64,000 bases of DNA from Bin5 sp965221145 (lineage in GTDB: Bacteria > Chloroflexota > Anaerolineae > Caldilineales > Caldilineaceae), in NCBI GenBank assembly GCA_965221145.1, contig OZ244877.1, positions 1 through 64,000 on the forward strand, read 5' to 3'. The notes under the pieces were generated by a model. The model was not told the origin of the DNA, did no database searches, and saw only the letters and a program-made list of their open reading frames with translations. Position 1 is the stretch's first letter; each line of letters opens with the position of its first letter. This document shows, in pieces, positions 53,897-61,724 of the stretch. Both the position numbers and the translations under genes were made by a program.

Positions 53897-55129
53897 TCAG
53901 TACAAAACAGGGAGCGATTTCAACAGTCGAAGCTGGTAACTCGGCAACCAGTCGGGCACATCCTGGGCAAGCCGCAGATGTGGAAATCGGCGCAGCAGCG
54001 TGGTGAACGCTATCGTTGCTTCGAGACGAGCGAGCGGAGCGCCGATACAGAAGTGCGGTCCTATGCCGAACGCGACGTGTCGATTTGGTTCGCGGCAAAC
54101 GTCAAGCCGGTTCGGGTCGGGGAATTGGGTCGGGTCACGGTTGGCCGCGCCGATCAGAAACATAATCCGCTGTCCCCGCATGATCTGCCGGCCCTCGATC
54201 TCGAAATCCTCCTTGACCAGGCGGATGATGCGCTGGTTGGGGCTTTGGTAGCGCAGAAACTCCTCGATTGCGCTCTTCATCGCCGCCGGATCGTCGCGCA
54301 GCCTTTGGAGTTGATCGGGATACTGGAGCAGGGAGAGCAGGCCGCTGCCGATGAGCGCCGTCGTCGTCTCGTGGCCGCCGACGAGAAACGTCACACAGGT
54401 TGAGAGGAGTTCCCCTTCGCTCGGTGTCTCCTTCTCGCCTTCAGTGCTGACGAGGCGGCTGATGAGATCGTCGCGTGGCTGCTCGCGGCGCTGCGCGGCG
54501 ATCTCCAGCAGGTAGGCCCGCACGGAGAGCAGGCTGCGCTGCGCACGCTCGGCGACCTCAACCGTCAGCCGATTGCTGGCCGAAAAAGCCGCGATGTCGT
54601 CAGACCAGGCTTTGAACTGATGGCGGTCTTCCGGCGGCATCCCGACCACCTCGGCGGTGATGATGGCCGGCAGGTCAAAGGCAAAATCGCGGACAACGTC
54701 CATCCGCCCCGCATCCTGCACCGCTTTGAGCAGGCGATTCACCGTCGCTTCGATCCGCTGCCGCATCCTCTCGACGACGCGCGGCGTAAAGGCCCGGTGG
54801 ATGAGGCTCCGTAGCCATGTATGATCGGGCGGGTCGGAGTGGAGCAGGCCGATTGAGAAATGTTGCTTGAGGGGCTGAAACCTGGGCCGGACCGTTTCCG
54901 GCAGGGCATTCAAGTATGACCCGAACTGGCCGACAACCGAAAACCGGCGCCCGTCCTGCCGCAGGCCGGCGATCACATCATCATAGCGAGAGATGATCCA
55001 GCAGTTCCATTGCTCGCACCAGTGAACCGGGGCCTCAGTGCGAAGCCGATGGTAGACGGAGTAAGGATTTCCGAAAAACTCGGGGGAGAGAAGCTGCCCG
55101 TCAAGCTCCCTGCCGTTTTGTCCCGACAC
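53897..55129 (-). CDS. Cytochrome P450
   Basis: A 410-residue soluble bacterial P450. The heme-binding loop is FGIGPHFCIGAPLAR (about residues 342-356). The I-helix oxygen-activation motif is FLVGGHETTTA and the ExxR motif is in EEFLRY. I preferred the GTG at 55129, which has GGAGGG upstream; a TTG at 55156 overlapping the preceding gene's stop is the alternative. No ferredoxin or reductase gene is nearby, so redox partners come from elsewhere. The substrate is unknown. Confidence 0.9.
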   Translation of the reverse strand: MSGQNGRELDGQLLSPEFFGNPYSVYHRLRTEAPVHWCEQWNCWIISRYDDVIAGLRQDGRRFSVVGQFGSYLNALPETVRPRFQPLKQHFSIGLLHSDPPDHTWLRSLIHRAFTPRVVERMRQRIEATVNRLLKAVQDAGRMDVVRDFAFDLPAIITAEVVGMPPEDRHQFKAWSDDIAAFSASNRLTVEVAERAQRSLLSVRAYLLEIAAQRREQPRDDLISRLVSTEGEKETPSEGELLSTCVTFLVGGHETTTALIGSGLLSLLQYPDQLQRLRDDPAAMKSAIEEFLRYQSPNQRIIRLVKEDFEIEGRQIMRGQRIMFLIGAANRDPTQFPDPNRLDVCREPNRHVAFGIGPHFCIGAPLARLEATIAFTTLLRRFPHLRLAQDVPDWLPSYQLRLLKSLPVLY

Positions 55130-55152
55130 TGATGCGCCCTCCGGTCGAGTGT

Positions 55153-55522
55153 TCAATGATCAGAATCGGCCCAAGTCTGCGCGAAGCGAACCTGACTATC
55201 CGTTACGACAAGATAACGGTCAGGAAGTTGGCCGCTGTAGCTATCAAGGAGTCGTTTCACGACTTCAATCTTGTTCGCGGCTCGTTCGTCTTGTAAGCGC
55301 AACAGCACAACGCCCCGATGAGGGCGCTGCTCACGAAGTACTTTCTCGCCAAAGTCTTTATCTGTGGTTACCAGAATTCGATTCTCAATGAACGCCTTCT
55401 CAATAATGTCGTCATCATCCATGCCACGCACTTCGTCGAAGACAGAAACGACATCAAAACCTCTATTCACGCAACCACCGGGCCAGAGTGGGGCCTGCGC
55501 ACTCATCTACAAGGAAGAGCAT
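55153..55522 (-). pseudogene. DUF5615-type PIN-like toxin, frameshifted
   Basis: From the ATG at 55522 the frame gives MLFLVDECAGPTLARWLRE and then TAG. One extra base at about 55465 shifts the rest (RGFDVVSVFDEV ... ILVTTDKDFGEKV ... VTDSQVRF) into another frame, which continues to 55153. DUF5615 proteins are PIN-like RNase toxins; the first acidic residue (VDE) and the second (TDKDFG) are now in separate frames. Either the gene is dead or there is a base error. The antitoxin lies upstream, separated by repeat element A copy 2. Confidence 0.72.
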
Positions 55523-55658
55523 CTAGTGTACGTTCACATTGAAAATCAGATATTCTCCAGAATTGCGTATTCCGTACTGCGTGAGGGCAGGCGAGACGAA
55601 GATTTTCCGTTGCATACTGTGAGCGAAAAGTCTCGGTGTCAGACGGAATTCACATTAG
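55523..55658 (+). repeat. Repeat element A, copy 2 (136 bp), inside a toxin-antitoxin pair
   Basis: It starts CTAGTGTACG and ends TTCACATTAG and matches copy 1 in its inner blocks (GAATTGCGTATTCCG, AGGGCAGGCGAGACG, GCGAAAAGTCTCG). It separates the toxin ATG from the antitoxin, and its right end forms the TAA stop of the antitoxin. Removing it restores GCC-TAG-ATG, a direct antitoxin-toxin junction. Confidence 0.75.
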
Positions 55659-55903
55659 GCAGGCTCTGCCATAAGAGGCACAAACAATGTATTCTCTAAC
55701 GCTCTCACAGCAAAGAATAAACAGGCTTGAATATCGTCTCGTCGTAGCCCATCATATTCATCCAGTATTTCAGATACCGTTGCGCCATGCGCCAATAGGC
55801 TGAGAATATGCTCGACAGTCAGACGAGTCCCTTTAATGACCGGCTTGCCGACCATTATCTTGGGATTCAGAGAAATTCGTTCGAGCAGTTGATCTTCTTG
55901 CAT
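55655..55903 (-). CDS. DUF433 antitoxin
   Basis: An 82-residue protein of the DUF433 family, recognised by NPKIMVGKPVIKGTRLTVEHIL followed by ILDEYDGLRRDDIQACL. DUF433 proteins are helix-turn-helix antitoxins partnered with DUF5615 PIN-like toxins. GAGGACC is the ribosome site. The stop codon lies within repeat element A copy 2. The gene seems intact although its toxin is frameshifted. Confidence 0.85.
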   Translation of the reverse strand: MQEDQLLERISLNPKIMVGKPVIKGTRLTVEHILSLLAHGATVSEILDEYDGLRRDDIQACLFFAVRALENTLFVPLMAEPA

Positions 55904-56042
55904 AGTTGGTCCTCACTCTAAGCGGCCAGGCCTGATAGGATAGGTCGTCCCCAATCGTATTGACTCGATTGAAGACTACCTTTCCATTTTCACCTATCCT
56001 GTGCCGGCCTGCCAACCGGTCATTGCCTTTCCATGCAGTGGG

Positions 56043-56861
56043 CTAAACAAAGACCTGACAGTTGGTGAGCATCTTCCTGCCCCGCTCCGAAAATCTGTCG
56101 TACTCCGCCTGGGTCATTTCGACGAGCTTGCGCTGGCCAAACCAGGGCAGGGAATAGCAGAGCACCAGTTCCGGTCGGGGATGGTCGGCGCGGTTGGGGG
56201 TGCCGCGGTGGAGCGTGCGCGGGTCCTGAATCCAGAGAGCCCCTTTCTTCAGATTGAGACGACGCCGGGTGGGGAAGTCCCCCGCTTCCAGGATCTCGTC
56301 ATAGCGGTCCTCCATCGTCGGATCAGCAAGATATTGCGTGGACGGCAGAATCTCGAAGCTCCCATTTTCCTCGTAGGTATCCACCAGCGGGAACTTGACG
56401 CCAAAGTGCGGGCAGACCTCCAGGCCGACGTGAGGGACCAGTCTGGAGATGCCTGCATCGCGATGCCAACGCTGAAACTCGCTGCCAGGGTAGGGACTGT
56501 TTGAATGATAGCAGGTAATCCGGTAGTCGTCCGTTCCCCAGTAGCGGTCAAGAAAGTCCAGCAGCACCGGGTTCTCATAAATTTCAGGGTCGGCGAAGGG
56601 CTGCTCCCAGGGGACGTAGACCGTGTAGCGATTGACCACTTGCAGACGGCCTTCGATGACAAGACGTTCATCGCTGCGTGCGTGCAGTTCGACGCCGCTC
56701 GCCGGATCGCTGTGCGCCCGCACCGTCTCCAGATACGGCAGAAACGCCTCGCGGATGCGATCAACCTTCTCCACCGGAATCAAGTCTTCGAAGACCGCAT
56801 AGCCGTTGATGCGCAGCTCGGCCAGCTTCATGTCGATGTCATACTGATTTGAGGTTGCCAC
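56043..56861 (-). CDS. Phytanoyl-CoA dioxygenase (PhyH) family protein
   Basis: A 272-residue dioxygenase with H-x-D in FQRWHRDAGIS and the distal histidine in RTLHRGTPNRADH. GVKFPLVDT and RLNLKKGALWIQD are shared nearly word for word with the partial gene at 63416, so they are paralogues flanking the chaperonin and importer group. The start is probably GTG at 56861, with AAGGAG nine bases upstream; a GTG at 56879 is less well placed. Confidence 0.88.
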   Translation of the reverse strand: MATSNQYDIDMKLAELRINGYAVFEDLIPVEKVDRIREAFLPYLETVRAHSDPASGVELHARSDERLVIEGRLQVVNRYTVYVPWEQPFADPEIYENPVLLDFLDRYWGTDDYRITCYHSNSPYPGSEFQRWHRDAGISRLVPHVGLEVCPHFGVKFPLVDTYEENGSFEILPSTQYLADPTMEDRYDEILEAGDFPTRRRLNLKKGALWIQDPRTLHRGTPNRADHPRPELVLCYSLPWFGQRKLVEMTQAEYDRFSERGRKMLTNCQVFV

Positions 56862-57021
56862 GGTTATTTTCTCCTTCACAACAGAGTTTCAGTTTTGATC
56901 GATGAGATTTCTGGTCGGGCTGTTTTCCCAACATTCCTGTATTGCAGAAGATGAAGGTGATCGGTTGCGCCGATGGCTGGCTTGCCCTGACGACAGCGCA
57001 CAGCATATCGTATGTGAAGAT

Positions 57022-58014
57022 TCAGTTTTCGGCTTGCGAATGGATGAAGCGAACTAATCCTTGTCCCTGGACACCGGCCAACACCAAACTCCCCTCCCCG
57101 CAGACGGTCTCGGCCAGGCACCACACAGCGGGCAGATTATCATCGCTCAACCTCTCCCAGCTTCTGCCGCAATCATTGGAACGCAGAATGCCGTGCTCCG
57201 TCGTGCCCGCGTAGATTGCGCGTTCTTGCGAGCAACCAGACGAGAACGTCAGACAGTTGATGCCCATGCCCTGGCTGTCTCGCGTTGGCTGCCAGTGACT
57301 TCCTTTATCGCACGAGTACCATACGCCATCATCTGCGGTACCCAGATAGACCGTCTCGTCCTGACCGAAGTCCGGCGAGATGGCTACCACTTGAGGCAGC
57401 AGGTCTCCCAGATCGTTACTCTCTATCGATTGCCAGGCACGCGCGCCGTTGTTGGACCGGAACAGCCCATCGCCTACAACGGCAAAGGCGGTCTGGTCCG
57501 CTTCCCACGCTGGTGAAATGCTCAGGCTCCAGACTCTCAGGTCGTACAGCCCGAAGTTGGCTGTCTCCCAATAGCGGCCCCGCGTTGTAGAACGATAGAT
57601 GCCATCATCGGCCGTGCCAGCCAGGATGACACCGGCTCCATAGGCGGAGGGAGAGGTGACCAGTCCCGTCACGATCACGTCAGGATAGTCCAGCCCACTT
57701 GATTCCCAGGCTTTTCCACCATTTAGAGAACGCAGAACCGCGCCCGGCGCTCCACCGACAAACAGGCTGGGTGTCTTAGCGTAGTCGGGGCTGAACGCCG
57801 TCGCCATCACGGGAAACACGCCGAGTTCGCCGCTCATCAGGCGCCAATCCTGTCCGGCGTTCTCGGAGCCAAACAGACCTGTTCTTGTCCCGGCCAAGAC
57901 CTGCTGACCGGCGGAGCAACCTGCCCCGACCGGAACTGAAGGAGAAACGGTCAACGAAAACAGATCTTCGTCGAAAAGCGCAGGCCCTATCCGTTCCCAA
58001 GCTGACATCGCCAT
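57022..58014 (-). CDS. Beta-propeller protein with degenerate Asp-box repeats
   Basis: A 330-residue protein built from about six repeats such as SENAGQDW, SLNGGKAWE, STTRGRYWE, SCDKGSHWQ and SNDCGRSWE, each in a strand context (L-A-G-T ... G-L/I-x-R-S). This resembles Ycf48/HCF136 and VPS10-like propellers. No signal peptide is seen. It follows the divergent chaperonin on the same strand, which suggests a shared assembly or binding role. The start is uncertain: GGGTGG precedes the ATG at 58014, but a GTG at 58020 is also possible. Confidence 0.7.
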   Translation of the reverse strand: MAMSAWERIGPALFDEDLFSLTVSPSVPVGAGCSAGQQVLAGTRTGLFGSENAGQDWRLMSGELGVFPVMATAFSPDYAKTPSLFVGGAPGAVLRSLNGGKAWESSGLDYPDVIVTGLVTSPSAYGAGVILAGTADDGIYRSTTRGRYWETANFGLYDLRVWSLSISPAWEADQTAFAVVGDGLFRSNNGARAWQSIESNDLGDLLPQVVAISPDFGQDETVYLGTADDGVWYSCDKGSHWQPTRDSQGMGINCLTFSSGCSQERAIYAGTTEHGILRSNDCGRSWERLSDDNLPAVWCLAETVCGEGSLVLAGVQGQGLVRFIHSQAEN

Positions 58015-58084
58015 TACCACCCTGAATCAGTATCCAATCTCGAAGGCTGAACACGTATTTCCGATCACCGGCACGACTGTCAGA

Positions 58085-59806
58085 TTACATCCTCTCACGC
58101 TTCTTGAACACGACGGCCTCCGTTGTCAGGACCATCGCCGCGGTGCTGGCTGCCATCTCCAGGGCCATACGCAGCACCTTTACCGAATCGACAATGCCGG
58201 CCTCCCACATGCTCATAACCTGACCGGAGAGGGCATCAAATCCGCAACCCTGCACCCCCTGATCCGAGCGCGGTTTGGATCGCGTAGCGCCTGGTTCCAG
58301 ACCGTTGTAATGGCCGCTGACTCGGGCTGCAACGGTTGAACCGGCATAGCCCGCATTGGCCGCAATCTGCCGGAGTGGCGCCTGCAACGCCTCGGCAACG
58401 ACGCGCACACCCAGCGCTTCATCCTCGCCATCGGTAGCCGTCTCCAGCACGGTCAATGCCGGAACGCAAGCCATGTATGCAGAGCCGCCGCCCGCCACAA
58501 TCCCCTCTTTCAACGCGGCCCGCACAGCCCTGATGGCATCCTCAGCCGTTTCACGTTTCAGATTACGCTCTGCCTTAGTAGTCGCTCCGATCTTGAGCGT
58601 GGCGACACCGCCGGAAAGATTCGCCAACCGCTTGCGCAGCGTATCCGGCTGCGCCCTGGGATCCTGCCGATCCAGCTCGGCCTTCAGCTCGACGATGCGC
58701 TGGCGGATCGCTCGCTGGCGCCCTCTGGCGCCGACAATCGTGAGGCCGCGGCGTGTGGCGATCACGCGCCGCGCCTGTCCGAAATCCTCTCTCCGCAGTT
58801 CCGCGAGTTGGCCGCCCGCATTCTCGTCGACCAGGGTCGCCCCCGTGAGAATCGCCAGGTCTTGCAGGATTTTCGGCTGGCTCACTGTCAGTCCTGGCCC
58901 CTTGACGGGCATGACTTCGAGCTTGTCCTTGTTGAGCTGCAGGATGGCCAGCGCCTCGCCCTCGACTTTGCGGGCGATGATGACCAAACTCTCGAATTTC
59001 TCCTTCAACGCTCGCTCCAGCAGGGGCACAACCTGCGCTGAAGAGTTCACCTCCAGGTTCGCCACCGCGATCATTGGCCCAATCAACACTGTCTCCTGCC
59101 GGGCGGCGTCGGTCACAAAGCTGGGCGCGGCCAGGCCGCCGCTATCCCAGTGTATGCCCTCGACATACTCTCTCTCCATGATGGCGCTGACATGCTCCTG
59201 GACGACGATGGTCCCGTCTACGCCAACGATGCTGAAGATTTCGGCGATCAGATCGGACAGAGATTGCCTCGGCGGGGCCGCTCCATTCGCGGACGGGGCT
59301 GACGGCGGGAGCGCTTCGCCTGTGGTCGCCCGTGCGATGGCGGCAACCATTTCCGCCGATTCGAGCGGCTGGGCGAAGGCTTTCAACTCGGCGACGGCCG
59401 CGCGGGTCGCGGCTTCAATGCCGCGTTGGACGATCTGGGGATTGGCGCCGGCGGCTACGATGCGCATGCCGGCGCGCACCATCGCACGCGTCAGCACGGC
59501 CGCGGTGGCGCTGCCGTCGCCCACCTGATCGCGCATGCCCATCGCCAGTTCGCGCACCAGCATCGCGCCGACGTTGGCGTGCCGATCAGAGAGCTTTACC
59601 GTCCGGTGGGCGATCGTGGCCGCGTCGGCCAGAACTTCAGGCGGGTCATTTTTGCTGCGGAGAGATTCGAGGAGGATGGTGCGCCCTAGTGGGCCGAGCG
59701 TGGAAGCCAACAGCGCGGTCATCGACTCGACACCCTGGCCCAGGGCCAGATGGACTTCAGGATTGAACAAGCAGTGCGGCCGGCCACTCGGCGCCAAAAT
59801 ATTCAC
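58085..59806 (-). CDS. Divergent GroEL/Hsp60-like chaperonin
   Basis: A 573-residue type I chaperonin relative. Recognisable GroEL landmarks include STLGPLGRTILLE, QVGDGSATAAVLTRA (ATP site; usual GDGTTT), RLANLSGGVATLKIGA, AEDAIRAVRAALKEGIVAGGG and EAGIVDSVKVLRMAL. Differences from normal GroEL include a glutamate for the ATPase-cycle aspartate near residue 48, a Pro/Ala-rich insert of about 18 residues near residue 165, and the absence of the GGM tail. No GroES gene is adjacent. The start is a GTG with GGAG five bases upstream. It is unlikely to be the housekeeping copy and may fold a specific client. Confidence 0.85.
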   Translation of the reverse strand: MNILAPSGRPHCLFNPEVHLALGQGVESMTALLASTLGPLGRTILLESLRSKNDPPEVLADAATIAHRTVKLSDRHANVGAMLVRELAMGMRDQVGDGSATAAVLTRAMVRAGMRIVAAGANPQIVQRGIEAATRAAVAELKAFAQPLESAEMVAAIARATTGEALPPSAPSANGAAPPRQSLSDLIAEIFSIVGVDGTIVVQEHVSAIMEREYVEGIHWDSGGLAAPSFVTDAARQETVLIGPMIAVANLEVNSSAQVVPLLERALKEKFESLVIIARKVEGEALAILQLNKDKLEVMPVKGPGLTVSQPKILQDLAILTGATLVDENAGGQLAELRREDFGQARRVIATRRGLTIVGARGRQRAIRQRIVELKAELDRQDPRAQPDTLRKRLANLSGGVATLKIGATTKAERNLKRETAEDAIRAVRAALKEGIVAGGGSAYMACVPALTVLETATDGEDEALGVRVVAEALQAPLRQIAANAGYAGSTVAARVSGHYNGLEPGATRSKPRSDQGVQGCGFDALSGQVMSMWEAGIVDSVKVLRMALEMAASTAAMVLTTEAVVFKKRERM

Positions 59807-59822
59807 CCGCTCCGATTTTGCG

Positions 59823-60662
59823 TTACCCTTTGAGAGAGCCCGAGATCAGGCCTTCCACGATCTGTCGCTGCCCGACGACAACGATCATCGCAATCGGAAA
59901 CAGACAGAGCATGCCGCCCACCGCCATGAGATTGTACGGCGTTCCGTGAATCGTGGGAATCTCCATCATTCTGACCGTGAGTACGCGCGTACTCTCGCTC
60001 ATCGTCAGTACATTGGCGAAGACGAACTCATTCCAGCCGTTGATGAAAGAGATGATAAAGGTGATCACGACGCCCGGTGCGCTGAGAGGCAAGATGATGA
60101 ACCACATTGTCTGCATCCACGTACAGCCGTCTATGCGGGCCGCGTCATCAAGCTCCCTGGGGATGGTCTGATAGAAGGCGTACAGGAAGATGATCGCAAA
60201 AGGGAGCGCGGCGGAGAGGTCGATCAGGATCAACCCGGTCTTCGTGTCCAGAAGGTTTAAAGACTTATAGGCCATGAATACCGGCCCTATGGTTACCATC
60301 CCAGGCAGCGCGATGCTGACGATCATGAACCCGAACAAGAGCGCCTTGCCAGGAAATTCGAAACGGTTAAAGCCAAACGCAGCCATCGCCCCCAAGGCGG
60401 TGCCCCCCAAGGCCGACAGGCCGGCAATAATTGCGGTATTGACGAAAGTTGACCCAAACCTCCAGCGTTGAAAAAGATCCACGTAGTTCTGGAGAGTCAG
60501 ATTCCTCGGCCAATAGGTTTGCGGCAGAGATCTGACCTCGCCCACCTCCTTGAATGATGTGTTAATCATCCAATAAATGGGGAAAAGCAGAAAGAGTAAC
60601 ATGAGAGCCAGAAGAAGGTACTGCACTGTCCGTAACACTCTGGCCTTAGCCGCTTTGCTCAT
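59823..60662 (-). CDS. Carbohydrate ABC transporter permease, MalG type
   Basis: A 279-residue CUT1 permease with six predicted helices, ATPase-contacting loop LDDAARIDGCTWMQTMW and a C-terminus ending VEGLISGSLKG. GGAGGTGGG precedes the ATG. It lies 18 bases downstream of the MalF-type gene and just upstream of the chaperonin gene. Confidence 0.9.
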   Translation of the reverse strand: MSKAAKARVLRTVQYLLLALMLLFLLFPIYWMINTSFKEVGEVRSLPQTYWPRNLTLQNYVDLFQRWRFGSTFVNTAIIAGLSALGGTALGAMAAFGFNRFEFPGKALLFGFMIVSIALPGMVTIGPVFMAYKSLNLLDTKTGLILIDLSAALPFAIIFLYAFYQTIPRELDDAARIDGCTWMQTMWFIILPLSAPGVVITFIISFINGWNEFVFANVLTMSESTRVLTVRMMEIPTIHGTPYNLMAVGGMLCLFPIAMIVVVGQRQIVEGLISGSLKG

Positions 60663-60680
60663 ATCAACCCACCTCCGCCT

Positions 60681-61613
60681 CTATTCCTGCCCTCTTCGGT
60701 AAAGGAGCCAGGCAAAGAATCCTCCAATCAGAAAAGTGAGCATAAAGAGCACCATCACCAATGCTGAACCGTATCCGTATCTACCCTGTTGGAAGAACCG
60801 GTCGTACGCGTACAGCGAGATGATTTCCGTTGCGCTGCCAGGCCCACCGCGGGTCAAACCAAGAATCTGATCGAACGTGCCTACCTCGCCCATGCCGCGA
60901 AACAGAAAGACGACCAGAATGATCGGCATCAGCAGCGGCAAGGTGATGTGACGGAATCGCGACCACACGCTGGCCCCATCCACCTGTGCCGCTTCCATCA
61001 GTTCGACGGGGATTGTCTTCAACCCCGCCAGCAAAACAAGGGCGCACCACGGTGAATTCTTCCACAGTGTCGTGACGATCACGGACACCCTGGCCAACTT
61101 GCCACTGCTCAACCACATGAGACGCTCGGGGTGCAAGTCGAAACGCAGTACGAGGTCGTTCAATACGCCGCCGCCTTCAAAAAACATTAACCGCCACATG
61201 ATCCCGGCCACGATCGGCGCTGCCGCCCAAGGCAACAGGTTCGCCACCCGCGAAAACCACTGCCCGCGCAACTTCTGATTGAGCAGCAAGGCCATCCCTA
61301 GCCCCAGCAGAATCTGCAGTATGGTGGCTGTGAACGTGTAGACGAGCGTGAAATCAAGCGAATCATGGACATAGGCGTCCTTGAACATGTACGCATAGTT
61401 TTCCAGCCCGATGAACTTCCCCGAACGCTGCAACGACTTATCGGTGAAGCTCAGCCAGGTCGTGCGCAGTAGCGGGCCGACCGTGTAGGCAAGTCTGAAC
61501 AACACCGCCGGCATAACCAGGGCGTACGCGATCCAGTACTTTCTGATGAAGATCAGGGACAATTCGATCGGGCCGGTATCTTGTTTGCGTCCAACCAGCG
61601 CCTGCTGCGCCAC
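60681..61613 (-). CDS. Carbohydrate ABC transporter permease, MalF type
   Basis: A 310-residue CUT1 permease; the ATPase-contacting loop is LMEAAQVDGASVWSRFRH and GGPGSATEIISLYAYDRFF is typical of the MalF/UgpA C-terminal half. I chose the GTG at 61613 because a GGAGG site lies eight bases upstream; a TTG frame extends to 61682. That ribosome site is part of a palindrome. Confidence 0.88.
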   Translation of the reverse strand: MAQQALVGRKQDTGPIELSLIFIRKYWIAYALVMPAVLFRLAYTVGPLLRTTWLSFTDKSLQRSGKFIGLENYAYMFKDAYVHDSLDFTLVYTFTATILQILLGLGMALLLNQKLRGQWFSRVANLLPWAAAPIVAGIMWRLMFFEGGGVLNDLVLRFDLHPERLMWLSSGKLARVSVIVTTLWKNSPWCALVLLAGLKTIPVELMEAAQVDGASVWSRFRHITLPLLMPIILVVFLFRGMGEVGTFDQILGLTRGGPGSATEIISLYAYDRFFQQGRYGYGSALVMVLFMLTFLIGGFFAWLLYRRGQE

Positions 61614-61622
61614 GATGTCAGC

Positions 61623-61683
61623 CTCCAATTGGAGAGATTGGAGATTGGGGCCAGTGCATCCGTCCAGGCCGCCAATCTCCAAT
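61623..61683 (-). promoter_or_regulatory. Two alternative hairpins before the MalF-type permease
   Basis: ATTGGAGATTGG (61637-61648) and CCAATCTCCAAT (61672-61683) pair perfectly over 12 bases. The palindrome CTCCAATTGGAG (61623-61634) contains the ribosome site. The sites could form a tandem or competing fold that tunes permease translation relative to the binding protein. Confidence 0.5.
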
Positions 61684-61724
61684 ATTCCTGGGACTACATG
61701 ATTCCGCTACTATGTCTGCCCAGC

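Noticed and set aside
58356..59528. Plus-strand open frame of 390 codons
   Set aside because: Antisense to the chaperonin gene; Ser/Arg/Ala-rich and without recognisable domains.
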